Positions 1-8,392 of a DNA stretch of 64,000 bases are shown here, piece by piece. Below the pieces are notes generated by a model. It was given only the letters and a program-made list of their open reading frames with translations. It ran no database searches and was not told the DNA's origin. Both the position numbers and the translations under genes were made by a program. The stretch's first letter is position 1; the number at the start of each line of letters is the position of its first letter. Origin of the DNA: Bradyrhizobium arachidis (GTDB lineage Bacteria; Pseudomonadota; Alphaproteobacteria; Rhizobiales; Xanthobacteraceae); contig NZ_CP030050.1 of assembly GCF_015291705.1 (NCBI RefSeq), forward strand, positions 3,038,001 through 3,102,000, read 5' to 3'.

Positions 1-912
1 CGGGAGGATCTCGATCAGCTCGAAGCTTGGAGCGCTGCCGCTGCGATCGCCGCGCTGACGCAGCGCATCGAGATCATCGCCGCGATCAAGCCGTATCTCT
101 ATCACCCCGTGGTGCTCGCCAAGCTGGCGCTCGGCATCGAGAACATCAGCCGAGGCCGGTTCGCGATCAATCTGGTCAATGCCTGGAATCGCCCGGAACT
201 GGAGAAGGCCGGGATCGGCTTTCCGGAGCACGATGCGCGTTATGCGTATGGCCGCGAATGGATATCCGTCGTCTCGCGCCTGATGGAGGGCGAGCGCCTC
301 ACCTATGCTGGCGAACACTTCAACGTCACCGACTATGCGCTGCGCCCGGCCGGCCTATATCGCAGGCGTCCGCTCATCTATGTCGGCGGCGAGTCCGAGC
401 CGGCGCGCGATCTCGTCGCCGGCCATGGCGATGTCTGGTTCATCAACGGCCAGCCGCTCGACGATGTAGCCGGCCTGATCGCGGATGTCGCGGCGCGGCC
501 GCGAGGTTCGGCGCCGCCGCTGCGTTTCGGCTTGTCCGCCTTTGTCGTCGCGCGCGAGACCCGAGAGCAGGCGCAGGCCGCGTATGAGCGATTGCTCAGC
601 CTCGCCGCAAAGGATGCACCGATGAAAGCCATTCAGAAGCAGAATACCGATCCCAAGGTCGTGATGATGCAGACCATGCAGAAGACGCCGCGGGTCGGCA
701 GCAACGGCGGCACGGCCGCCGGGCTGGTCGGGAGTTACGACGAGGTCGCGGCGCGCATCGAGGCGTTCCATGCCGCGGGCATCGAACTGTTCATGCTGCA
801 ATTCCAGCCATTCGAAGCCGAGATGCGGCGTTTTGCGCTCGAGGTGATTCCCCGTGTGCGGGCGACGCAATCGACTGGGCCCTCCGAGGGGCTGGCCCAG
901 TCCTTGGGGTAG
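1..912 (+). CDS. LLM-class FMN-dependent monooxygenase (5' end outside window)
   Basis: The reading frame is open from base 1 to the stop at 910-912, so the N-terminus lies outside the window; about 303 residues are visible. It resembles SsuD/SfnG-type luciferase-like monooxygenases, which use FMNH2 and O2 to cleave C-S bonds of sulfonates or sulfones. Visible family features are the segment GRFAINLVNAWNRPELE near visible residue 51, EHDARYAYGREW soon after, and LIYVGGESEPARDLVA in the phosphate-binding half. It is convergent with the next LLM gene, with one base between the stops. The exact substrate cannot be told from sequence. Confidence 0.85.
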   Translation, partial: REDLDQLEAWSAAAAIAALTQRIEIIAAIKPYLYHPVVLAKLALGIENISRGRFAINLVNAWNRPELEKAGIGFPEHDARYAYGREWISVVSRLMEGERLTYAGEHFNVTDYALRPAGLYRRRPLIYVGGESEPARDLVAGHGDVWFINGQPLDDVAGLIADVAARPRGSAPPLRFGLSAFVVARETREQAQAAYERLLSLAAKDAPMKAIQKQNTDPKVVMMQTMQKTPRVGSNGGTAAGLVGSYDEVAARIEAFHAAGIELFMLQFQPFEAEMRRFALEVIPRVRATQSTGPSEGLAQSLG

Positions 913-913
913 G

Positions 914-2254
914 TCAGGCGGACGCAACTTCCGGCGCCCGCTTGGCGAAGCGACTCGCCGGTCGCGCAAGACCAAAATGATCGCGAAGCGTTGTGCCGGT
1001 GTATTCGGTCCGGAACAGGCCGCGCTTGTGAAGGATCGGCACGACTGTGTCGACGAAGGTCTCCAACCCCGTTGGCAGAACATCCGGCATCAGGTTGAAG
1101 CCGTCCGCGGCGCCTGCCTTGAACCAGGCCTCGATATCGTCCGCGATCCACTCCGGCGTGCCGACGATGATGCGATGGCCAACGCCGCCTCCGAGCGCGC
1201 GTATCAACTGGCGGACGGTGAGATTTCCGCGCCGGGCAAGATTCACGGTACCCTGGAACATCGTGTGGTTGGCGTTGACCGGCAGTGGCAGCGGATCGGG
1301 CAGGGGCTTGTCGAGTTCAAGCAGCGTAGGGTCGATCTGGAGCGTGCCAGCCAGCCGCGCCAGGCTGTATTCGATCGGCACCAGCTCCCAGAGCTCGTCT
1401 TGCCGCCGTTTTGCCTCGGCCTCGGTACTGCCGATGACGATGGCGAGTCCCGGCAGAATGACGATGGAATCACCGGAGCGTCCGTAAGCTGCAGCACGCG
1501 TGCGCACATCGCGCGCATAGGCGACGCCTTCCTCGATCGATTGCGCCAGTGTGAACACAGCCTCCGCATAGGCGGCGGCGAAGTCGCGGCCGTCATCTGA
1601 GCCGCCCGCCTGCACCGTCACCGGTCGTCCCTGCGGCGAGCGTGGCACGTTCAGGGGGCCGGCGACTGAATAATGCGGGCCGCGGTGGGCGATTGGATGT
1701 ACTTTCGACGTATCGACGAACCTGGCGCTCGCCTTGTCACCGACGAAGGCGTCGTCCTCCCAACTGTCGAACAGCGCGTGGACGACCTCCGTGAATTCCT
1801 TGGCGCGCTCGTAGCGGGCCTTGTGCTCCGTCACCGCTGAGAGACCGAAGTTGCGGCCTGACGCGGCATCTGCGGTGGTGACGGCGTTCCATCCTGAACG
1901 TCCACCGCTCGCGTGGTCGAGCGTCACGAAGCGGCGCGCGATGTTGTAGGGCTCGTTGTAGGTCGTCGACACCGTGCCGATCAGGCCGATATGCGTTGTC
2001 GCGGCCGCGACCGTCGCCAGAATGATGGTCGGCTCCAGCGACGTGAACGACCGGTAGTCGATCCGGTCGTTCACGGCCGGCGAGTCCGCCAGAAAGATGG
2101 CGTCAAACTTCCCGCGTTCGGCAATCTGCGCCACCCGCACATAATGACCGAGATCGAAGAATGCACGTGGATCGCTGCCCGGTAGGCGCCAAGCCGATGG
2201 ATAGACGCCGGAGTGAAGCAGGTTGACGTTCAGGTGCAATTGGCGTGGCGGCAT
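914..2254 (-). CDS. NtaA/SnaA/DszA-family FMN-dependent monooxygenase
   Basis: A 446-residue flavin monooxygenase of the nitrilotriacetate/dibenzothiophene-sulfone/pristinamycin branch of the luciferase-like superfamily. Such enzymes take FMNH2 from a separate reductase. Family hallmarks are the N-terminal LNVNLLHSGVYPSAW, ATTHIGLIGTVSTTYNEPY, LDHASGGRSGWNAVTT and the C-terminal HKRGLFRTEYTGTTLRDH. I start at the ATG at 2254, because the upstream in-frame TTG (2287) adds 11 residues unlike the family. It lies 43 bp downstream of the SsuA-like gene on the same strand, so the binding protein and oxygenase probably share a transcript. The substrate is unknown; an organosulfur compound is inferred from context. 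Confidence 0.9.
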   Translation of the reverse strand: MPPRQLHLNVNLLHSGVYPSAWRLPGSDPRAFFDLGHYVRVAQIAERGKFDAIFLADSPAVNDRIDYRSFTSLEPTIILATVAAATTHIGLIGTVSTTYNEPYNIARRFVTLDHASGGRSGWNAVTTADAASGRNFGLSAVTEHKARYERAKEFTEVVHALFDSWEDDAFVGDKASARFVDTSKVHPIAHRGPHYSVAGPLNVPRSPQGRPVTVQAGGSDDGRDFAAAYAEAVFTLAQSIEEGVAYARDVRTRAAAYGRSGDSIVILPGLAIVIGSTEAEAKRRQDELWELVPIEYSLARLAGTLQIDPTLLELDKPLPDPLPLPVNANHTMFQGTVNLARRGNLTVRQLIRALGGGVGHRIIVGTPEWIADDIEAWFKAGAADGFNLMPDVLPTGLETFVDTVVPILHKRGLFRTEYTGTTLRDHFGLARPASRFAKRAPEVASA

Positions 2255-2297
2255 GTTGATTCCGAAAATCGGCGGTCTAAGCCGCAAGGAGCGGAGA

Positions 2298-3263
2298 TCA
2301 GGCCCCCTTTGGGGACCAGATCTTGATGGCCGTGGTGTCGATCTTCACGGGGATCAGACCCTCGGCGTGGAATGCGTCTGCAATTCGCTGCTGCTCCGAT
2401 AGGCCCGGGCCGGTGACCGCGCCCACCTGATAGGAGCGATGGCTGTTGGCCTCCTCGACGGTGGCGGCATCGATACCCCAGAGGCCCGCGAGCAATGTGG
2501 CGGCGTCCTTCGGCTGGGCCTTCACCCATTTGCCAGTCTCGGAGAGCTTTGCGAAGATCACGTTGAGCACTTCGGCATGCTTGTCCGCATAAGTGGCCGC
2601 GGCGAGGTAATAGCGCTTGTAACTCGCAAGGCCATTGCTGCCGTCGGACAGGATACTGCCTTTCGTTTGGTGCAGAGCGCTGGTCAGGAACGGATCCCAG
2701 GCGACCCAGGCATCGACATTGTTGCTGACGAAGGCCGCGCGGCCGTCCGCCGGGGTGAGGTAGGCGGGCGTGATGTCCTTGAAGCTCAGCCCGGACTTCG
2801 CGAGCGCCGCAAGCAGCAGATAGTGGCTGCCGGCGCCCTTGGTCACCGCGATCTTCTTGCCCTTGAGATCGGCGATGGACTTGAGTGCGGACGACTGCGG
2901 CACCACGATCGCCTGCGCCGCCGGCGAGGCGGCCTCCTCGGCGACATAGGCAAGCTTTGCGCCAGCGGCCTGCGCGAAGATCGGTACGGTGTCGGCGACG
3001 TCCGCGCCGAAATCGATGCTGCCGATATTGATGGCTTCCAGCAGCGGCAGGCCGCTGGTGAATTCGTGCCAGGACACCGTGACGCCGAGCGGCGCCAGTG
3101 CCTTCTCCAGCTCACCGTTTGTTTTCAGGATCGCCGTCAGGGTCGAGGATTTCTGATAGCCAATGCGGATCTCCTCGGACATCGCAGGCTGAACGGTCGC
3201 CATGGCGAAGATGCCGAGCGCAGCCGCGGCGAGCGTCCGCAGGCGGGAGGTGGAACGAGACAT
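2298..3263 (-). CDS. SsuA-like aliphatic sulfonate ABC transporter substrate-binding protein
   Basis: A 321-residue periplasmic binding protein of the SsuA/NMT1 type. It has a Sec signal peptide (hydrophobic core about residues 9-26, cleavage expected after AMS at 29). The mature protein opens with EIRIGYQKSSTLTAILKTNG, followed by the SsuA-like GSIDFGADVADTVPIFAQAAG and DLKGKKIAVTKGAGSHYLL. It has no permease or ATPase beside it, and could use either of the two SsuBC pairs in the window (10740-12372, 27931-29585). A 194-bp gap separates it from the LLM gene upstream on the same strand. Confidence 0.88.
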   Translation of the reverse strand: MSRSTSRLRTLAAAALGIFAMATVQPAMSEEIRIGYQKSSTLTAILKTNGELEKALAPLGVTVSWHEFTSGLPLLEAINIGSIDFGADVADTVPIFAQAAGAKLAYVAEEAASPAAQAIVVPQSSALKSIADLKGKKIAVTKGAGSHYLLLAALAKSGLSFKDITPAYLTPADGRAAFVSNNVDAWVAWDPFLTSALHQTKGSILSDGSNGLASYKRYYLAAATYADKHAEVLNVIFAKLSETGKWVKAQPKDAATLLAGLWGIDAATVEEANSHRSYQVGAVTGPGLSEQQRIADAFHAEGLIPVKIDTTAIKIWSPKGA

Positions 3264-3457
3264 GAATCATGATCCTGAAGCTGAGCCGCTTTGGCGACGC
3301 GTTTGGCAAATTGCAGGCCGCAATGTGCCGGCAATCGCGGCCGCGTTGCAATTTCAGAATGCGGGGCAGTTGGAGAACGAAGCGTCTCTGGTCGGACACG
3401 ATCCGAGAACGGAATTTTCCACGCGATGCGGCTTGTTATCTGAAATCGGCCCGCCCG

Positions 3458-4858
3458 CTATTCGGCGGCATCGGATCTCAGATTGTCGGCTGAGCGCCGA
3501 TAACGCGCGCCGGGATGCGTCGCGTGCAGTCGCGGACCGCGTCCAGGGAAAAGCTTTTCGCGCAGCGTGCCGTCGCGATAGGCGGTCTTGTAGACGCCGC
3601 GCGATTGCAGCTCGGGCACCACGAGATCGACGAAAGCGTTCAGCGATTCCGGCGCGACCAGGCGAAACAGGTTGAAGCCGTCGACATCGGTTTCATCAGC
3701 CCAGGCGATCAGCTCGTCGGCGACATCCTGCGGCGAGCCGACCACGAAAGGCGAGCGAGCGCCGGCGCGGCTCAATCCGGCGAGGTCGCCGACATTGACC
3801 GGCCGGTCGCTCCGGACCGTGAAATTCTCGACCATCGACTGGATGGCGTTGCTCTCGACATACTCGATCGGCTGGTCCGGCCGATAGGTCGAGAAGTCGA
3901 TGCCGGTCCAGCCCGACAACAAGGCGAGCTGCCCGGTCTGGTCGACATGCCGTGCGTAGTCCTCGAGCAGATCATTCGCCTCGGACCGCGTCGGCGCCAC
4001 GATCACGGTCGCGCCGGCAAACAGGCGGATGTCGTAGGGATCGCGGCCATGGGTCTTCGCGGCCTCCCGGATTTCGCGGACGGCGCGTGCAAGGATTGGC
4101 CTGGTCTGGCCGTTGAGAAAGATCGCTTCTGCGTGTTGGGCGGCGAAGGCGCGGCCGCGCTTAGAGGTGCCGGCCTGATACAAAAGCGGCGTTCGTTGCG
4201 GCGAAGGCTCGGCGAGATGAATGCCATCGACCCTGAAGTAGGGGCCTTCATGCAGAACCCGGTGGAGCTTTGCGGGGTCCGTGAAGATGCGGCTGCCGCG
4301 GTCGCGGCGAACCGCATCGTCCTCCCAGCTTCCCTCCCAGAGCTTGTAGGCCGCAGTGAGAAAGTCTTCGGCCGCGTCATAGCGGTCGTCGTGGGCGCGG
4401 CCGGCCGGCAAACCCATGCCGCGCGCGCCGCTGTCGAGATAGCCGGTGACGATATTCCAGCCGATCCTGCCTTTCGTAAGGTGGTCGAGCGTCGAAAACG
4501 TGCGCGCGAGTTGATAGGGATGCTCGAAGGTCAGGTTGGATGTGATGCCGAAGCCGAGATGGCGGGTGACGAGCGCCATGGCGGACACGAGCAGGGTCGG
4601 GTCCGCGTTAGGAAGTTGCACCGCATGACGGGCGGCGGCATCGGCAGTGCCGCCAAAGACGTCGTACACGCCGAATACATCCGCCAGGAAGATGCCGTCG
4701 AGCAGTCCACGCTCAGCGGTCTTGGCGTAGTCGACCCAATAATCCAGCGTGTTGTAATCAATGGACGCATCGCGCGGATGAGACCACAGGCCCGCCCAAT
4801 TGTGGCTCGGCGCGGTCATGTTGAAAGCGTTGAAGCGTAGCTCGCGCGGTCGCGTCAT
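3458..4858 (-). CDS. NtaA/DmoA-type LLM FMN-dependent monooxygenase
   Basis: A 466-residue flavin monooxygenase, third LLM member of the cluster. It shows the N-terminal RFNAFNMTAPSHNWAGLW, the flavin-side TRHLGFGITSNLTFEHPYQL, LDHLTKGRIGWNIVTGYLDS and the substrate-side TPLLYQAGTSKRGRAFAAQH. These match nitrilotriacetate, dimethylsulfide and dibenzothiophene sulfone monooxygenases. I chose the ATG at 4858; the frame is open 84 bp further but those residues look non-coding. It is divergent from metY across 254 bp that hold a 10-bp inverted repeat (4931-4966). A sulfur-compound substrate is inferred from the adjacent SsuA-like and MetY genes. Confidence 0.9.
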   Translation of the reverse strand: MTRPRELRFNAFNMTAPSHNWAGLWSHPRDASIDYNTLDYWVDYAKTAERGLLDGIFLADVFGVYDVFGGTADAAARHAVQLPNADPTLLVSAMALVTRHLGFGITSNLTFEHPYQLARTFSTLDHLTKGRIGWNIVTGYLDSGARGMGLPAGRAHDDRYDAAEDFLTAAYKLWEGSWEDDAVRRDRGSRIFTDPAKLHRVLHEGPYFRVDGIHLAEPSPQRTPLLYQAGTSKRGRAFAAQHAEAIFLNGQTRPILARAVREIREAAKTHGRDPYDIRLFAGATVIVAPTRSEANDLLEDYARHVDQTGQLALLSGWTGIDFSTYRPDQPIEYVESNAIQSMVENFTVRSDRPVNVGDLAGLSRAGARSPFVVGSPQDVADELIAWADETDVDGFNLFRLVAPESLNAFVDLVVPELQSRGVYKTAYRDGTLREKLFPGRGPRLHATHPGARYRRSADNLRSDAAE

Positions 4859-4930
4859 GATCTGGCTCGATCGTCTATTTGCGAAGCACATTCGCTGCGC
4901 GTGACTGTTACTAGCATTTTGTGCGAGCGA

Positions 4931-4966
4931 GTTTGTTTCCAATTCGGCAAAGGCGCGGAAACAAAC
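4931..4966. promoter_or_regulatory. Inverted repeat between divergent monooxygenase and metY genes
   Basis: Two perfect 10-bp arms, GTTTGTTTCC (4931-4940) and GGAAACAAAC (4957-4966), are separated by 16 bases. The dyad lies 73 bp upstream of the LLM start at 4858 and 146 bp upstream of the metY start. Its placement in a divergent promoter region suggests an operator, but no regulator gene lies next to it, and a transcript hairpin is the alternative. Confidence 0.5.
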
Positions 4967-5112
4967 GCGTTGCGAGGCGGCGATGATGCAGCACGTGCAT
5001 CGCTATTTTTCGGACACGCTCGACAGAGGCGGAATCCGGCCACATCATTTTGATCGACAAGGATGGCGGGCCGCGAACGGCGCGCACTATCGAGATCGAA
5101 AGGGAAAAGCAG

Positions 5113-6432
5113 ATGGCCTTGGAAACCCGGAATTTCGAGACGCTCGCGCTGCACGGCGGATCGTACCGCACCGATCCCGCCACCGGCGCAGTCGCGGTTC
5201 CGATCTACCAGACCACGTCATTCCAGTTCGAGAACGCCGATCATGCTTCGCGTCTGTTCGCGCTCGAGCAACTCGGCCCGATCTATACCCGCATCGGCAA
5301 TCCGACCCAGGAGGCGTTCGAGACGCGGCTCGCCGCGCTGGAGGGCGGTGTGGCGGCGCTTGCCGTCGCCTCGGGGCAGACCGCCTCCGCCTTCGCGATC
5401 TTCAATATCGCGCAAGCCGGCGACAACATCGTGTCATCGACCGATCTCTACGGCGGGACCTGGACGCTGCTCTCGCAGACCCTGAAGCAGTTCGGCATCG
5501 AGGTCCGCTTCGTCGATCCCTCCGACCCTGAAAACTTCCGTCGCGCGACCGATGCGAAGACGCGGGCCTACTTTGGCGAGACGCTCCCGAACCCCAAGCT
5601 GAACGTGTTCCCGATCAAGGAGGTCGCGGATATCGGCCGCTCGCTGGGCGTGCCGTTGATTCTCGACAACACGGCCTCGCCCCTGATCGCGCGACCGTTC
5701 GAGCACGGTGCCGCAGTGGTGGTCTATTCCACGACAAAATATATCGGCGGCCATGGCACGGCAATCGGCGGCGCCATCGTCGACGGCGGCAACTTCGACT
5801 GGGCTGCCCATGCCGAGCGCTTCCCGCTGCTGAACAAGCCCGACGAGGCCTATCACGGCGCGATCTGGACCGAGGCGGCGAAGCCGCTCGGACCGATCGC
5901 CTACATCCTGCGAGCCCGCGTCAAGCTGTTGCGGGACCTCGGTGCATCCATTGCGCCGCAGAACGCCTTCCAGTTCATCCAGGGTCTCGAGACCTTGCCG
6001 CTGCGCATCCGCCAGCACAACGAGAATGCGGTGAAGGTCGCGAATTTCCTCGCCAAGCATCCTTCGGTGTCGAACGTGATCTTCCCAGGGCTGCAGAGCG
6101 GCGAGAACAAGCGCCGGGCCGACGCGTATCTGAAGGGCGGCTACGGCGCCTTGGTCGGCTTCGAGCTCAAAGGCGGTGTCGAGGCCGGCCGGCGGTTCAT
6201 CGACGCACTCAAGCTGTTCTATCACGTTGCCAATATCGGCGATGCCCGGTCGCTTGCGATTCACCCGGCGTCGACGACGCACCAGCAGCTCACCCCAGCC
6301 GAGCAACTCGCCGCCGGCGTTACCCCGGGCTACGTTCGCCTCTCGGTCGGGATCGAGCATCCCGACGACATCCTGGCAGATCTCGGCCAGGCGCTGGCGC
6401 AGGCCGAGGCCGGTGCGCGCAAAGCCGCGTGA
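5113..6432 (+). CDS. metY: O-acetylhomoserine aminocarboxypropyltransferase (sulfhydrylase)
   Basis: A 439-residue PLP enzyme of the Cys/Met metabolism family. It makes homocysteine from O-acetylhomoserine and sulfide in the cytoplasm. The PLP-binding lysine is in VVYSTTKYIGGHG (Lys209), the PLP-ring aspartate in LILDNTASP (Asp185), and the phosphate-site motif YTRIGNPTQEAFE begins near residue 58. The full-length N-terminus, TRNFETLALHGGSY, is typical. The start is the ATG at 5113, preceded by AGGGAAAAG. It leads an operon with the MetQ-type gene 20 bp downstream. In this setting it would trap sulfide derived from organosulfur compounds; the alternative thiol-accepting role cannot be excluded. 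Confidence 0.93.
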   Translation: MALETRNFETLALHGGSYRTDPATGAVAVPIYQTTSFQFENADHASRLFALEQLGPIYTRIGNPTQEAFETRLAALEGGVAALAVASGQTASAFAIFNIAQAGDNIVSSTDLYGGTWTLLSQTLKQFGIEVRFVDPSDPENFRRATDAKTRAYFGETLPNPKLNVFPIKEVADIGRSLGVPLILDNTASPLIARPFEHGAAVVVYSTTKYIGGHGTAIGGAIVDGGNFDWAAHAERFPLLNKPDEAYHGAIWTEAAKPLGPIAYILRARVKLLRDLGASIAPQNAFQFIQGLETLPLRIRQHNENAVKVANFLAKHPSVSNVIFPGLQSGENKRRADAYLKGGYGALVGFELKGGVEAGRRFIDALKLFYHVANIGDARSLAIHPASTTHQQLTPAEQLAAGVTPGYVRLSVGIEHPDDILADLGQALAQAEAGARKAA

Positions 6433-6452
6433 GACGCGTCATCTGAATTGCA

Positions 6453-7265
6453 ATGGAAATTGAGACAGTGAAAATCCTTCGTCGTACCGCCCAGGCCGCG
6501 GGTCTCTGGCTCGCGTTCACCGCGGCCGCCTTCGCCGGCGAGCCCCTGAAGATCGCGACCAGCGCCGGCCCGGTTGGCCAACTGGCCTCGTTTGCCGCCA
6601 AACTCGCCAAGGACAAGGGGCAGGACGTCAAGATCGTCGAGCTCTCGGACTGGGTCGCATTGAATGAGGTCGTGAACAGCGGCGAGGTCGATGCCAATCT
6701 GTTCCAGCATGCGACTTATCTCGCGCTTCAGAACAAGCAGCGTGGATTCAATCTGGTGCAGGCCGACAAGGTCGGCGTGATCGCGCCCGTCGGGCTGTTC
6801 TCGAAGAAGATCAAGACGCTCGACGAGATCAAGTCCGGCGACAGCGTCGCCATTCCGAACGAGCCGCTCAACGGCGCCCGCGGATTGATCCTGCTGGAGC
6901 GGGCAGGCTTGATCAAGCTGACGCCAGGCAAGGGCTTTTCGGTCAGCAAGTTCGACATCACCGACAACCCCAAGAATCTGAAGATCGTCGAGCTTGATCC
7001 GGCGCAGACCTACCGATCGCTGGACGACGTGACGCTGGCGCTCGTCAACATCACCTACCTCATTCCGGCCGGTGGCGATCCCAAGTCGGCGCTCATCATC
7101 GACCGCACCGTTGATGATGGGCTCGTGCTGCGCTTCACGGCACGGCCCGACAAGAAGGACGATCCGCGCCTGAAGGCATTTATCCAGGTGTTCAACTCGC
7201 CAGAAGTGAAGCAGTTCATCGAAGAGAAGATCCCGGCGTTCATTCCGGCGGGGTTCAGCAGCTAG
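6453..7265 (+). CDS. MetQ/NlpA-family ABC substrate-binding protein (first copy)
   Basis: A 270-residue NlpA-type binding protein, related to methionine-binding MetQ. Family signatures include NEVVNSGEVDANLFQHATYL, APVGLFSKKIKTLDEIKSGD and VAIPNEPLNGARGLILLERAG. The signal peptide ends near AAFAG and has no lipobox cysteine, so it should be soluble and periplasmic rather than a lipoprotein. An alternative GTG start at 6468 would give a more compact signal peptide. It lies 20 bp after metY. No MetN ATPase or MetI permease is nearby. The ligand may be methionine or another small sulfur compound. Confidence 0.88.
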   Translation: MEIETVKILRRTAQAAGLWLAFTAAAFAGEPLKIATSAGPVGQLASFAAKLAKDKGQDVKIVELSDWVALNEVVNSGEVDANLFQHATYLALQNKQRGFNLVQADKVGVIAPVGLFSKKIKTLDEIKSGDSVAIPNEPLNGARGLILLERAGLIKLTPGKGFSVSKFDITDNPKNLKIVELDPAQTYRSLDDVTLALVNITYLIPAGGDPKSALIIDRTVDDGLVLRFTARPDKKDDPRLKAFIQVFNSPEVKQFIEEKIPAFIPAGFSS

Positions 7266-7585
7266 GAGATCGTCCTCTTGGGAAGCCGCGCCATGATCTA
7301 TGTCGTCGACGTGAATCAGATGAGCTTTGCCTTCGTGGCGAGAAGTGAGCGGCACGCATCGGAGATTGCAGGCTCGCCGGGGTTTGTGCAGGCTCTGGAT
7401 CGCGTTTTCCTGAATCGACGAGGCTCCGGGGGTTCGAATCATCGTCCGCGTGCTGCGGCGGTTCAGGAACTTGCCCTCTTCAACGACATGTCGTCCGAGT
7501 TCGCGGATGCCACGGCGGACGTCCTGGTGGCCCGGGTCGGCTAGATGTCGAAGCAGATTATCGCTAGAGAAGGAGATCGTAGACC
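7266..7585. other. Intergenic stretch between the two MetQ-type genes
   Basis: This 320-bp gap carries no convincing gene. A TTG-started frame of 88 codons (7278-7544) has no recognisable domain and atypical composition. A GGTTCGAATC string near 7431 recalls a tRNA T-loop but cannot form the T-arm. The only functional element I can point to is the AAGGAG ribosome-binding site just before the gene at 7586. Confidence 0.5.
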
Positions 7586-8368
7586 ATGAGACGTCGCTTG
7601 TTGCTCGTGATGGCCGCCTTTGTACTGTTCGCCGCGCCGGCCTCCGCGGATCAGAAGATCAAGGTCGGGATATCGGGCGGGGATGCCGAAATCGTCTGGG
7701 CCAAGGTCAAGGAGATCGCCGCCAAGGACGGCCTCGATGTGCAGGTTGTCGTCTTCAACGATTATCTGTTGCCCAATGCCGCGCTTGACGTCGGCGATCT
7801 CGATGCGAATGCCTTCCAGCACAAGCCGTTCCTGGACAATCAGATCAAGACGCGGGGATACAAGATCGTCGCCGTCGGCGAGACGATCGTCGCTCCGATC
7901 GGGCTCTATTCCAGAAAGGCGAAGTCGGTTGCCGAGATCAAGGAGGGCGCGTCAATCGGTATCCCGAACGATCCGTCGAACGGTGGCCGTGCGCTGCGGC
8001 TGCTTCAGGCGGAAAAGCTGATCGAGCTGAAGGATGGCGTAGGAATTCTGCCGACCGCGCTCGATGTGACCGGAAATCCCAAAAAGCTCAAGATCCGCGA
8101 AATCGACGCCGCCCAGCTGCCACGTAGTTTGGACGACGTCGATGCCGCCGTCATCAACACCAATTACGCCGTCCCGGCCGGCCTCATTCCGGGCAAGGAT
8201 TCCATCGCGATCGAATCCTCGGTCAATAATCCCTACAACAACTTCATCGCCGTTCGCGAGAAGGACAAGGATGCCACTTGGGTCGCCAGGCTGGTGCGCG
8301 CCTATCAGAACGACACGATCCGCCAGACCATCAAGGACAAATTGCCGGGTCAGATACCCGCGTTCTGA
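7586..8368 (+). CDS. MetQ/NlpA-family ABC substrate-binding protein (second copy)
   Basis: A 260-residue NlpA/MetQ-type periplasmic binding protein with a signal peptide ending ASADQK. Signatures match the first copy: LDVGDLDANAFQHKPFLDNQ, APIGLYSRKAKSVAEIKEG and IGIPNDPSNGGRALRLLQ. It has a clear AAGGAG ribosome-binding site. It sits 24 bp before the flavoprotein gene, so ligand binding and the flavoprotein/ferredoxin module are probably co-expressed. It is diverged from the first copy and may bind a different ligand. It also lacks a lipobox cysteine and a cognate ATPase or permease. Confidence 0.9.
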   Translation: MRRRLLLVMAAFVLFAAPASADQKIKVGISGGDAEIVWAKVKEIAAKDGLDVQVVVFNDYLLPNAALDVGDLDANAFQHKPFLDNQIKTRGYKIVAVGETIVAPIGLYSRKAKSVAEIKEGASIGIPNDPSNGGRALRLLQAEKLIELKDGVGILPTALDVTGNPKKLKIREIDAAQLPRSLDDVDAAVINTNYAVPAGLIPGKDSIAIESSVNNPYNNFIAVREKDKDATWVARLVRAYQNDTIRQTIKDKLPGQIPAF

Positions 8369-8392
8369 ACAGAGTCAAACCGGAGACGAGCG

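Noticed and set aside
5050..5112. Possible upstream extension of MetY and a SAM-II riboswitch in its leader
   Set aside because: The ATG at 5113 has the ribosome-binding site and matches the family start; I could not find the SAM-II core motifs by eye.
6330..7442. 370-codon minus-strand frame opposite the first MetQ-type gene
   Set aside because: It is antisense to a clear NlpA-family gene and has arginine-rich, domain-free sequence.
7425..7465. GGTTCGAATC string resembling a tRNA T-loop
   Set aside because: The flanking bases (GGGGG before, CATCG after) cannot form the T-stem, and no acceptor stem or anticodon arm could be found.
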